Assembly: GCA_015163875.1 (NCBI GenBank)
Contig: JAAOIH010000011.1
Coordinates: 1 to 37,592, forward strand
Direction of reading: 5' to 3'
Source: Bdellovibrionales bacterium
Lineage (GTDB): Bacteria; Bdellovibrionota; Bdellovibrionia; Bdellovibrionales; UBA1609
Length of the DNA stretch: 37,592 nucleotides
Notes under the pieces: model-generated
Database searches by the model: none
Seen by the model: the letters and a program-made list of their open reading frames with translations, nothing else
Told to the model about the DNA's origin: nothing
Position numbers and translations under genes: made by a program
In this document: in pieces, positions 9,292 through 18,900 of the stretch
How positions within the stretch are numbered: position 1 is the stretch's first letter
Layout: every line of letters begins with the position of its first letter

Positions 9292-10710
9292 TTAAGCTAT
9301 TTTTTTTCTTTTAGCTGCTGGTAAAATTTTTAATATCTCTCTATATTTAGCAACTGTTCTTCTGGCAACTTGAATACCGTTTTCTTGTAAATATAAAGTT
9401 AATTTTTGATCAGAAAATGGACTTATTGGGTCTTCTGCTGCAATAATTTTTTTAATTTTTTCTTTTACTGATGCGCTTGAGGTTAATCTTCCGTCTGTGC
9501 AAACTACTGCAGAGTTAAAAAAGTATTTTAAAGATAAAAGTCCCCTTGGAGTGTGAACATATTTGTTACTAACAACTCTACTTACAGTTGATTCGTGAAC
9601 ATCAATTTCGGTTGCTACATCTTTTAAAATCATAGGCATTAAATGCTCTGGTCCTTTTTCAAAAAAAGCTAATTGTTTTTTTAAAATACATTCTGTAACT
9701 TTATATATAGTTTTTTGTCTTTGATACAAAGATCTAATAGTCCAAACTGCTGATTTAAATTTTTCATCAATATAAGCTTTCATTTTTGTATCTTTTTTCC
9801 AATCTTTATATGATGGAGAAATTTGCAAACTAGGAAGCCCGTCTTGATTTAAAAAAATTATATACTCACCAGCGCTTTTAGTAATATAAATATCTGGACT
9901 AACATAAGTCCCAGCAGATGAAACTGTAAATGCTTGACCTGGTTTTGGAGAAAAATTTAAAATTATTTGACATAATTCTTTTGTCAGATCTACGCTATAG
10001 TTCATAGCTTTTGCTATTGATTTAAAATCTTTTTTTTCTAAATATTTAAAGTGATTGTTAATAATATTTAAAATATCTGGAGTGTCTTCTTGATGAAATT
10101 TAGCTTGTAAAATTAAACTTTCTTGTAAATTTCTAGCTCCAACTCCTGGAGGATCCATTTCTTGAATATGTAATAAAACTTCTTCTAGCTCTTCTAGATC
10201 CTCATTATTATTTTTAGATATTTCTTTTAAATCTGTATCTAAATATCCGTCTTCATCAATAGAGTCTATTAATAAATAAGCTAATTCTTTTTGGGCTTGG
10301 TCTAATACAGACACTTGTATTTGCCATTCTAAATGATCAAATAAACTAACTGATTTGCTTAATACTTGTTCGTAATTTAAATTATCTTTTCCGTTCATTG
10401 ACAAAGCTAAAACAGATTTATTTAATTTTCTCCAATCTAAATCAGAATTTGATCCTGTTTCAAAATCAGAAAGATCACTTAGCTCTTCTAAATTAGAATC
10501 AGACTCTGTGCTTTCTTTTTTTCTGTTTGCCTCTTCTGGATCAATGCTTTCTATAATTTCTTCAAGCAAAGGATTATTTACTAATTCATTTTGTATAGAA
10601 GATGTTAATTCAAGCCTTGATACTTGCAAAAGTTTAATTGCTTGTTGTAATTGCGGGCTCATTTTTAGTTGTTGAGACAACTTCATAGACATTTTTAATT
10701 TTTGTGACAT
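9292..10710 (-). CDS. rpoN: RNA polymerase sigma-54 factor
   Basis: N-terminal Gln-rich activator region, C-terminal RpoN box ARRTVAKYRE. Confidence 0.96.
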   Translation of the reverse strand: MSQKLKMSMKLSQQLKMSPQLQQAIKLLQVSRLELTSSIQNELVNNPLLEEIIESIDPEEANRKKESTESDSNLEELSDLSDFETGSNSDLDWRKLNKSVLALSMNGKDNLNYEQVLSKSVSLFDHLEWQIQVSVLDQAQKELAYLLIDSIDEDGYLDTDLKEISKNNNEDLEELEEVLLHIQEMDPPGVGARNLQESLILQAKFHQEDTPDILNIINNHFKYLEKKDFKSIAKAMNYSVDLTKELCQIILNFSPKPGQAFTVSSAGTYVSPDIYITKSAGEYIIFLNQDGLPSLQISPSYKDWKKDTKMKAYIDEKFKSAVWTIRSLYQRQKTIYKVTECILKKQLAFFEKGPEHLMPMILKDVATEIDVHESTVSRVVSNKYVHTPRGLLSLKYFFNSAVVCTDGRLTSSASVKEKIKKIIAAEDPISPFSDQKLTLYLQENGIQVARRTVAKYREILKILPAAKRKKIA

Positions 10711-10755
10711 ACAAATCTCCTGGTTTGGTTGTTTTATTAAAATCTATTAAGTCGT

Positions 10756-11478
10756 TTATAGACTAAAGTTAGATCCTAAGTAAAACTCCTTTACCTCTTC
10801 TAATTTAGCAACATCTTCTACAGATCCAGAGGCAATTACCTTTCCGCTTCTTAACACAACAACAGAATCACACATTTTAAGAGTCTCTTGTACATTATGA
10901 TCCGTAATAAGAATCCCTACACCTTTATTTCGGATGTTTTCTAAAAAACTTTTAATTTCTAAAATCACAACTGGGTCTAATCCAGCAAATGGCTCGTCTA
11001 AAAATAAAAATTTTGGTTCTAAACTTAGACACCTTGCAATTTCTAGCCTGCGACGCTCTCCACCAGAGAGCTGACCTGCTTTTTTAACTGAGCTTTCTAA
11101 TAAATTAAATTCTTTTAAAAGTTTTTCTAATTTTTGTTTTGTTTCAAAATGAGACAGTTTTCTTGATTCTAAAACAATTTGTAAATTATCTTTAACACTT
11201 AATTCTGAAAAAATACTTGGCTCTTGTGGTAAATAAATTAAGCCTTTTTGCGCCCTTTTATAAAATGGCAAATCAGAAATTCTTTCTTCATTTAAAAACA
11301 CATCGCCAGAGTCTACAGGTATTAAGCCTAATGCAGAATAAAAAGATGTGGTTTTGCCAGATCCATTTGGCCCAAGTAAACCTAATATTTTTCCACTTTC
11401 TAATTGAAAAGAGATATTAGAAAGTATATTAAAATTTTTTACAGACTTAGATATATTTTGTATTTTTAAGATAGACAC
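10756..11478 (-). CDS. lptB: LPS export ABC transporter ATPase (GTG start)
   Basis: Walker A LLGPNGSGKTT, signature LSGGERRRLEIARCLS, Walker B FLFLDEPFAGLDP; between lptC-like gene and rpoN. Confidence 0.94.
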   Translation of the reverse strand: MSILKIQNISKSVKNFNILSNISFQLESGKILGLLGPNGSGKTTSFYSALGLIPVDSGDVFLNEERISDLPFYKRAQKGLIYLPQEPSIFSELSVKDNLQIVLESRKLSHFETKQKLEKLLKEFNLLESSVKKAGQLSGGERRRLEIARCLSLEPKFLFLDEPFAGLDPVVILEIKSFLENIRNKGVGILITDHNVQETLKMCDSVVVLRSGKVIASGSVEDVAKLEEVKEFYLGSNFSL

Positions 11479-11520
11479 TCTTTTAGTTTAACAAAATATT
11501 GCCAATAACAATAGTAATCT

Positions 11521-12333
11521 TTAAAAACTTAAACTTTCATCTATTTTAATTTTGCCTTTTTTAATCTCTATACTTTGGTCTACTGGATTAAATAAGATAC
11601 TTTCTCCTTTAAAATTATGACCTCCAATAAATACAGATACATTTCCATGCAAAATATATTGCAAGTGTTTTTTGTTGTCGTTAAAAATTAGCTTATCAGA
11701 GATGCTTTTATAAGATTTATTAACAACTTTAACATTGTTTTTTAAAATAAAATAATCTTTTAAATTATAACTTAATTCTTTTGCAGTAATGTTAAAAGAA
11801 TAATTTTTAACAACAACTCCGTTATTGCTAAACAGTTTATTAGTTTTTAAATTATAACTTAATCCACTAACTTTCATATTATATTTAATTAAGTTTATAT
11901 AAGCGGTATCTGTAAACAAAAGTATATTTGTTTTTTGATCAAAAATTGCAGAATTAGATTTTAAAACAAGATTTTTTTTATTTGCTGCGGAGGTGGTTTT
12001 GTCTTTGGAGGTGGTTTTGTCTTTGGAGGTGGTTTTGTCTTTGGAGGTGGTTTTGTGATGATTTTTAATAGTAAAAATAATATCTTTTAGTACCCAGATA
12101 TTTCTTTCTTTTTTTTTATACTCTTTAGCTGTTTTTGCAATTACAGAGATTATATATTTTTTATATTTTTTAGATGCCTTAAAGCCACTAACAGATTTAA
12201 TTAATTTTTTTTTATCCAATTGATTAATAGCTATTTGCCAAGAGCTTTTTCTTTCTTCTAAAAAGAAAAAAATATTCCATAAAAAAAAACAAAATATCCC
12301 TATGACAGCAAATAATCCAGAAAATTTTTTCAT
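11521..12333 (-). CDS. lptC: LptC/OstA-family LPS transport protein, with N-terminal TM
   Basis: N-terminal anchor; repeated beta-strand OstA-like pattern (LKSNSAIFDQKTNILLFTD, SYNLKTNKLFSNNGVVVKN, KGESILFNPVDQSIEIKKGKIKI); adjacent to lptB-rpoN. Confidence 0.75.
   Translation of the reverse strand: MKKFSGLFAVIGIFCFFLWNIFFFLEERKSSWQIAINQLDKKKLIKSVSGFKASKKYKKYIISVIAKTAKEYKKKERNIWVLKDIIFTIKNHHKTTSKDKTTSKDKTTSKDKTTSAANKKNLVLKSNSAIFDQKTNILLFTDTAYINLIKYNMKVSGLSYNLKTNKLFSNNGVVVKNYSFNITAKELSYNLKDYFILKNNVKVVNKSYKSISDKLIFNDNKKHLQYILHGNVSVFIGGHNFKGESILFNPVDQSIEIKKGKIKIDESLSF
11990..12056 (-). repeat. 18-bp tandem repeat, ~3.7 copies, inside the lptC-like gene
   Basis: gaggtggttttgtctttg x3 plus partial; encodes KTTSKD repeats. 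Confidence 0.95.
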
Positions 12334-12343
12334 TAAAGCTAAT

Positions 12344-12871
12344 CTACTTTTTCTTTATTTTTTTAATTACCGCAAAACTCATTTCGCTTAAGCCAGATTC
12401 GGTTATTGTGTACATAATTTTTTTAATAGATAAAAAATCCATATCTTTATCGGCTTGTATAGTAACTTTAATATTTTCTTTAGCTTTTTTAGGGTCTTTT
12501 TCTTCTAATTTTTTTCTTTTAGCTAAAATAATTTCTTTTTTTAATGCGATTAACAAAGGTCTAAATACCCATCTTTGTTGATTTTTTAAATCTTCAAGAT
12601 TTGCAACTTTTGTCTCGTTTACAGCAATTTTTTCTTTAGATAAAATTACAACTAAAGATGGCCTTAAGGCTTTTACCGTGCTTGCAGTTGGTAGTTTTAC
12701 ATTATCTTTAAGCTCTACTGCTTGGCCATTTTGTAAAAATTGTTGAAGCAAAAAAGTAGCTAGTACAACAAATAAATCAATTAGCGGAGTTAAAGACAGG
12801 GTGCCTTTAATTTCACTTTGACCACCTGCATGTAATTTTTTACTTCTATAACCTGGAATATGTATTGGCAC
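12344..12871 (-). CDS. ExbD/TolR-family proton channel subunit (AglS/AglQ-like), GTG start
   Basis: GTLSLTPLIDLFVVLATFLL TM with conserved Asp; operon context. Confidence 0.85.
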   Translation of the reverse strand: MPIHIPGYRSKKLHAGGQSEIKGTLSLTPLIDLFVVLATFLLQQFLQNGQAVELKDNVKLPTASTVKALRPSLVVILSKEKIAVNETKVANLEDLKNQQRWVFRPLLIALKKEIILAKRKKLEEKDPKKAKENIKVTIQADKDMDFLSIKKIMYTITESGLSEMSFAVIKKIKKK

Positions 12872-12894
12872 AGTTAAACTCCCTTAAATTAATA

Positions 12895-13353
12895 TTAAAA
12901 TGCTCCTGCAGAAATAGATAAATTAGCCAAACCCTCTGACAATAAATAATCCATTGCTTCTACTAAAAATTGATACTCTAAATTATTAGACATACTAATT
13001 GCGACAGTTGTGCTTCCTTTAAATTTCTTTTTATAAGACTTAAGAAAAGATTTTAGCTTTACGCCATCATAATTTCCATTTTTTTTAGCAAAAAAAACAC
13101 TTCGTCCAGAATATCGCAACAAATATCCATTTTTTGCTACAGCTAAACTTAAGCTAGAATTATTTTTTACATTTTTTGGGCTATCTTCTACCTGCTTTCC
13201 ATAAATAGAACTGCCTAATTCGATCATTGATAATTGAGACCAAACAGATGTAAATAGTAAAAAAATAATTAAAACACTTAGCAAATCAATAAATGGAATA
13301 ATATTTAGCTCTCCATCAATAGTATTTGACCGAATGTGTGATTGAATATCCAT
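12895..13353 (-). CDS. Second ExbD/TolR-family protein (AglQ/AglS-like)
   Basis: GELNIIPFIDLLSVLIIFLLF TM with conserved Asp; operon context. Confidence 0.85.
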   Translation of the reverse strand: MDIQSHIRSNTIDGELNIIPFIDLLSVLIIFLLFTSVWSQLSMIELGSSIYGKQVEDSPKNVKNNSSLSLAVAKNGYLLRYSGRSVFFAKKNGNYDGVKLKSFLKSYKKKFKGSTTVAISMSNNLEYQFLVEAMDYLLSEGLANLSISAGAF

Positions 13354-13414
13354 AATTCCTACTTTATTTTTTTACTTTATATAAATTCTATTTTTTATTC
13401 TTATTTATACAATT

Positions 13415-14119
13415 TTATGACATTGTATTTTTTAATTTATCTCTATTAGAAGTTACTAAATTCATAATCTCCATACTTTTTTCTAAAATTAAACTTGTCT
13501 CTTTAGAAATTCTAATTGTAAAAAATCCGTGAAATAAAATTGCAATAATTGCAACCATTAATCCAAATGCTGTACAATTTAGTGCCTCTGATATTCCTTG
13601 AGAAAGTAAAATTGCTTTCATTGAATTATCTGCAACAGCTATACCTCCAAAAGATATAATCAAACCAATTACTGTTCCTACAAGTCCGACTAGCACTGCC
13701 ATGTTTCCAAGCACTGCTAAAAAACTAGACCAGCCTTCTACTCTTGGAATTTCTCGCAACACGCTTGCATCCATTGCAACTTGCACTTCTTCGTCTGGTC
13801 TTTTATTTAAAACCTGAATTAATCCAGCTTTTAAAGTATTAGTTAAAGGCCTTGGGTTTGTGTCACAAAATGCAATAGCTGATTTAAGATTACCAGATAA
13901 AATTGCACTAAAAACTCCAGAGTTAATACTTTCTCTAGAAATACTTAAAGATCGCAAACTTAAAAAGCGTTCTATAATTAAAAATAATGCCATTATCCCA
14001 ATGCCTGCAATAAAATACATAGCAATTCCGCCTTCGCAAAAATGCTTGGATATAAAATTAACTTGCGCACTACAGTGGCCAACTGCCTCTGCTACTTCTC
14101 CTGCTATTTCTTCTTTCAT
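13415..14119 (-). CDS. MotA/TolQ/ExbB-family proton channel protein (AglR-like)
   Basis: Multi-TM; LAVLGNMAVLVGLVGTVIGLIISFGGIA and SEALNCTAFGLMVAIIAILFHGFF motifs; SD AAGGAG. Confidence 0.92.
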   Translation of the reverse strand: MKEEIAGEVAEAVGHCSAQVNFISKHFCEGGIAMYFIAGIGIMALFLIIERFLSLRSLSISRESINSGVFSAILSGNLKSAIAFCDTNPRPLTNTLKAGLIQVLNKRPDEEVQVAMDASVLREIPRVEGWSSFLAVLGNMAVLVGLVGTVIGLIISFGGIAVADNSMKAILLSQGISEALNCTAFGLMVAIIAILFHGFFTIRISKETSLILEKSMEIMNLVTSNRDKLKNTMS

Positions 14120-14149
14120 GTTGTTCTCCTTTTGCTTTTATATTTTATG

Positions 14150-15652
14150 TTATTTTTTTTTAAATCTAAATGGAAACTCTACAGCCTGAAGGCTTGACTT
14201 AGGTGCACTTGGAAACTTCCAAGTTTTTAAATTTTTTACAATGCAATTTCCAACACCTTTCATATCAGAATCGCTTAAAGTTTTAATATTTGCATTTACA
14301 ACTCTTCCCTTATCATTAATTCTCCAATGCAGTCTAACTAAACCTTCTAAGTCTGGATAATAATCTTGTTCTTTTTGGTAACAAAAACGAATCACATTTT
14401 TATGGGCTTGTATAACTCTGTAAATTCCGTCAGAGTCTACTCCACCTCCAACAAAATCATCTCCCAATTCGCCTGCGTAAGAAATACTTACTTTGCTTGG
14501 GCTTCCTAAATCTACACTGCCGCCGGGAATTCCATTTGGAGAACCGTAAGTTCCAATACCTGCGCCTAACTTAACTGTGGAGTTTCTTGATCCTCCAGAT
14601 TTTCCTTTTAAACCAGATCCAAAACGAGATGCAGACTGATCATCAGAAAGTCCAACGCCACCGCTATTAGTTTTTGATTTAGCAAGTCCGTATAATCCTC
14701 CAGATCCAGAAGCTGATTTTTTTATTCCTCTTTGTTTTCCAGATTTAGCAAATACGCCAAGAAGTCCTACTGAATTAACATCTACTTTTTTTGCTTTTAT
14801 GCCAGCTGATTTTTTACCCTTAAGACTTCCGCTTCTTTTAGCTCTTCTGGCCTTAAATACAGTTCCCTTTCTTGGTGCTTTTTTAGTTTTTTTAGGAGAC
14901 TTTGATTTAACAACTATTTTTCTTTTAACAGGATGCTTTTTTTTAGCTCTACTTTTTTTAGGTTTTTTAGATGAAGATTTTTTTGCTATATTGGAAGTTG
15001 TTTTTATAACTGGAATTTTTTTTACTTTTTTAAAACTAACATATACTGGCTTTGTAACTTTTTCTTTCTCTGGAGGTTCTATTTCAATAGCTTTGTTATA
15101 TAAAAATAAAAATAATAATGCTACAAACGATAACAGCAAAACACTTGTCTCTGATAAGCTCATATTAATTAATTGACCAGCTTTAGCTATGGCAGAAGGT
15201 TTTTTGTAACTAACTGTTATTGAAAAATCACTGTGCTCAGAGTCTAAATAAATTAAATCGCCCTGATTGATAAAAATACTAGTTTGTCCTGACTTTTGCA
15301 TTATTCTAGAAGATTGTAAAAGTGCCGAATTAGAAACTTTACCTTCTTTAGAATAATAAGAAAATTTATCTCTAACTGGGTAACACTCTACTGTTTCTTT
15401 TTTTATTTGAAGCAGTTTTGCTTTATTTTTTATAGAGTATGGCCCAGGCACAACTACTGAATTATCAGATTCTTTATTAGATAAATATACAGAGCCTTTG
15501 TTTGAAAAAGTATAAGATTTAAGAAGTCTTTCTTTCCAAAAAGTAGAAACCTCTACAATGCTTCCGCTGTCTGGTGACACTATGTCTAAGCAAGAATCAT
15601 TTTTGCTTGCTGGTGCAAATGTATTTTTAAATTTTCTTCTATTATTAAACAT
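14150..15652 (-). CDS. GltG/AgmX-like protein: FHA-like N-terminus, single TM, very Lys-rich linker, AgmX/PglI (TonB-like) C-terminal domain
   Basis: C-term GIYRVIQAHKNVIRFCYQKEQDYYPDLEGLVRLHWRINDKGRVVNANI..LKTWKFPSAP; TM VLLLSFVALLFLFLY; adjacent ExbB/ExbD. Confidence 0.8.
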   Translation of the reverse strand: MFNNRRKFKNTFAPASKNDSCLDIVSPDSGSIVEVSTFWKERLLKSYTFSNKGSVYLSNKESDNSVVVPGPYSIKNKAKLLQIKKETVECYPVRDKFSYYSKEGKVSNSALLQSSRIMQKSGQTSIFINQGDLIYLDSEHSDFSITVSYKKPSAIAKAGQLINMSLSETSVLLLSFVALLFLFLYNKAIEIEPPEKEKVTKPVYVSFKKVKKIPVIKTTSNIAKKSSSKKPKKSRAKKKHPVKRKIVVKSKSPKKTKKAPRKGTVFKARRAKRSGSLKGKKSAGIKAKKVDVNSVGLLGVFAKSGKQRGIKKSASGSGGLYGLAKSKTNSGGVGLSDDQSASRFGSGLKGKSGGSRNSTVKLGAGIGTYGSPNGIPGGSVDLGSPSKVSISYAGELGDDFVGGGVDSDGIYRVIQAHKNVIRFCYQKEQDYYPDLEGLVRLHWRINDKGRVVNANIKTLSDSDMKGVGNCIVKNLKTWKFPSAPKSSLQAVEFPFRFKKK

Positions 15653-15906
15653 TAGTGTACATCTCCAAGAGATTGTTCTAGCTTAAATCCTGTTGATTTC
15701 ATTTCTGGTTTAAAGTGTCGTCTTAATTTAAATAAATATTTGTTATCTCTAGGGCCTTCTTTTAATAAATAAAATAAATCTGTTGTGTTAAATTTACCTT
15801 CAATAGTTTCTTCTGAAAATCTGATTGTTCCATCTTTTTTTGAAGATTTTGCAAAAAGCTCTGCAGAATAAGATAAAAATAAAAATAAAAATAAAAATTT
15901 AAACAT
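15652..15906 (-). CDS. Small secreted/periplasmic protein (84 aa) of the Glt-like island
   Basis: Signal peptide MFKFLFLFLFLSYSAELFA; start overlaps neighbouring stop; translationally coupled context. Confidence 0.6.
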   Translation of the reverse strand: MFKFLFLFLFLSYSAELFAKSSKKDGTIRFSEETIEGKFNTTDLFYLLKEGPRDNKYLFKLRRHFKPEMKSTGFKLEQSLGDVH

Positions 15907-18900
15907 TAAAGTTTTTCCTTTATTTTATTCTCTAAAATTTTTATTAATTTTAATAGCTTTTTGTTGCTATTCCATACTTTAGCCCTCTCTAGAATTGAGA
16001 TAACATCTGTGGCTTTTTTATTAGATTTAAATAAAAAGTAGGCATAATTAAATAATATCAGCGGATTTTCTGCATCTTTTGATAGTGCTTTTTTATATAA
16101 TTTTTTTGCAAAAGATGACTTTTTTAAAAGTTCTGCCACTATTGCATAGTTATTTAAATCAAACTTTGAAAAACTATAATCTTTTTTATTAAGATATTCT
16201 AAAATAACACTAGCTTTTGTAAATTCTGAATAGCTAAAGTATATAGAGGCCAAGTTAAGAGCAGGATATTTGGCTGTTAATAAATTTTTATTAGAGATTT
16301 TTTTTAACAAAGCAAGGCTTTTGGCAGTATTGTTGTTTTTCCAAGCTAATACAGACTTGTCATTATAATATGCAGCTAAGTTTTTCTTAACTAAATTATT
16401 GTCATCTAAAATAAGCTCGGCTAATTCTAAAAAGTTCATTCCGATATATGCATTTACTAAAATAAGCCAATAATCACTATTTATTTTATTATTATTAATT
16501 CCAGATAATGCAAACTTTTTCATATTAAAAAAAGTTGTAAATTTTTGTTTATACTTATTTGTGTATAAAAATTCTCCACTAGTAGTAAATTTTATTTTTA
16601 ATCTTTCAAAATAAGATATATTAAATTTTTTAAAAGATTTGCTTTTAGATATTTGATTATAGGCAAATACTACAGCATCGTTATAAACTCCAAAATCATA
16701 AGATTTTTCTAAAGTTAATTGATATAATTTTTTTTCTTGCACCAGCATTGGGTCTGTAAATGATTTAACACCATTAATATATGTTTGTTTATCTTTAGCT
16801 TTTAATGATTTAGGAACTGGCAAATTAACAAAAAAACTTGCCACATGTGCCTGAGACCTTGCCTCTAAAACAAGTGATCGCAATAAATATTCTGAATTAT
16901 TTAAGCTAACAACGGCTTTTAAGCTTTTTTTAACAGACTCAAGTAATGCAAGCTTTTTTTTGGTAAGAGTTTGCAATTTTAATTTTTTGCTAAATTTTAG
17001 TTTTAATAATTTAAAAAAAGCTTTTTCAGCTTTTGTATATTGTATATTGGCCACAATATCTACAATACTTGGATATCTATTAAATCTTGATCTGTTATTT
17101 ATATATTTAGATAATAATTGTTGTCTCCACCAATCAGCCTTGCTAATTTGATTTAACCTTGTATATAAGGTTATTAATTTTTTTCCTATAAAATATTTTT
17201 CTTTATTATTTGTTCTTATATTATAATATTTTTTTAATAAGTTAATTGATTTGCTTATTTTATTAGTGCTTATATATATCTCTACTAAAATTAACTCTAC
17301 TTTTCTTTTTTGTTTTGTATTTTTAGATAATAACAAAAATTGATTAAAATTGTTAATAGCTCTTATGTAATGTTTTAAGCTTTTTCTTAAAACACCTGCA
17401 TTATAATACCAATCAGCAGATTCTTTAATTTTATGCCTTCCAAGGCCCTCTAAAACAGAAGCAACACTTGAGTACATTCCGCGCTTTCTGTAAATAGAAA
17501 CTAAAGAAAGATTTGCTTTTTTATGCAAGGATTTATTTTTAGAAAATTTAATTTTTTTAAATAAACCAACGGCTTTGTTTACATTTTTTATTTTAAGATG
17601 CAGGTTTGCCTGATTAAATAAAGATGGCATTGCTAGGCTTGATTTTTTTAAACCAATTTTTGCGTATTCTTTAATGGCCTCTAAATATTTTTGTTGTTTT
17701 TCTAGGCCCTCTGCCACTTTAAAATAAACTTTATCTTTTTGTAGCCTAAATTTTGCAGAATTAGCTATGCCTTTGTTTAGGGCAAATAATGTTTTTATTT
17801 TTTCGTAATCTTTTTGTTTGCTGTAAATGTCTACAAGCCAAGATAAAACTTGTTTTCTGGCAGCTCTGTTACTTTTTTTTCCAGAAGTGGTTTGTAAATA
17901 TTGCTTAAAAGCATTTTCGGCTAAAGATAATTGAAGTCTGTTGTAGTAAAAAAAACCTAATCGGTATTCTAAATTTAAATCTGCATAAGTTTTTAAATAC
18001 TCAATGGCATAAACTTCAAATTGTTTTTCTGCCCCTAAAATATCTAATTTTTTAGAAAAATTATTAGTTCTTTTTTTTACTTCTGCATAAGATAAAAGTC
18101 TTTTTTCGGTACATAAAATTCTGTTATAAAGAGCTTTTTTATAAAACTTAGATTTTCCAAATGATACAATTTCGCCATATTGTTTTTGTGCTGCGGTATA
18201 TTTTTGTCTATCAAATAATAGATCTGCATATAAAAATTTTATTTCTAATATTTTTTCTTTATTTCCTACTTTGTTAGAAAAATTTCTTAAATAAAGTGGG
18301 TACAAAGATAATAAGTTTTGTATTTTTTTATACTTATTTTTAACTTTTTTTTGATTATAAAATGTAGATATTAAATAGCGAAGATACTCTTCTTGTTTTT
18401 GTACATACTTTTTACGATTTGTTCTGTCATGTTTAAACCACCTGCTATGAAAACCGTAATCAGTTAGCCAGCTTTTTATTAAAATAATATTTTTAGTTGC
18501 TGTTTGGCTGTATTTATGTGCCTTAATAATATTATAAGCGTATTCAAAATTAGATTCTGCCATTGGGCTTGTGTTTATTAATTCTCTCCACACTAAAACA
18601 GCGCTTCTTCGCTTTCCGTCTGCTAAATAATAAGCAGCTAGCAGCCCTAAAGATCTATATATTTCTGCTTTTGACATATATTTAGAAAACAATTTAGACG
18701 CAGATGATGCCCTTCCGTATCTGCTATAAAAATAAGGTAAATCTTTAACGGCTATTTTTTTAAAAGAAAATAATCTACTAGATTGTGTATTTTTTAAAAC
18801 TAAATTTAAATAATAAAATGCAGATTTGTACTTTCCCATTTTATGCTCAATCCAAGCCAGTTTGTAATAAACTAAATATTTAAGTTTTTTTGTTCGGCTT

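Noticed and set aside
14799-15176. 125-aa antisense ORF rich in Leu/Phe opposite the Lys-rich linker
   Set aside because: Hydrophobic composition is the expected reverse complement of Lys-rich codons; no SD or independent motif seen.
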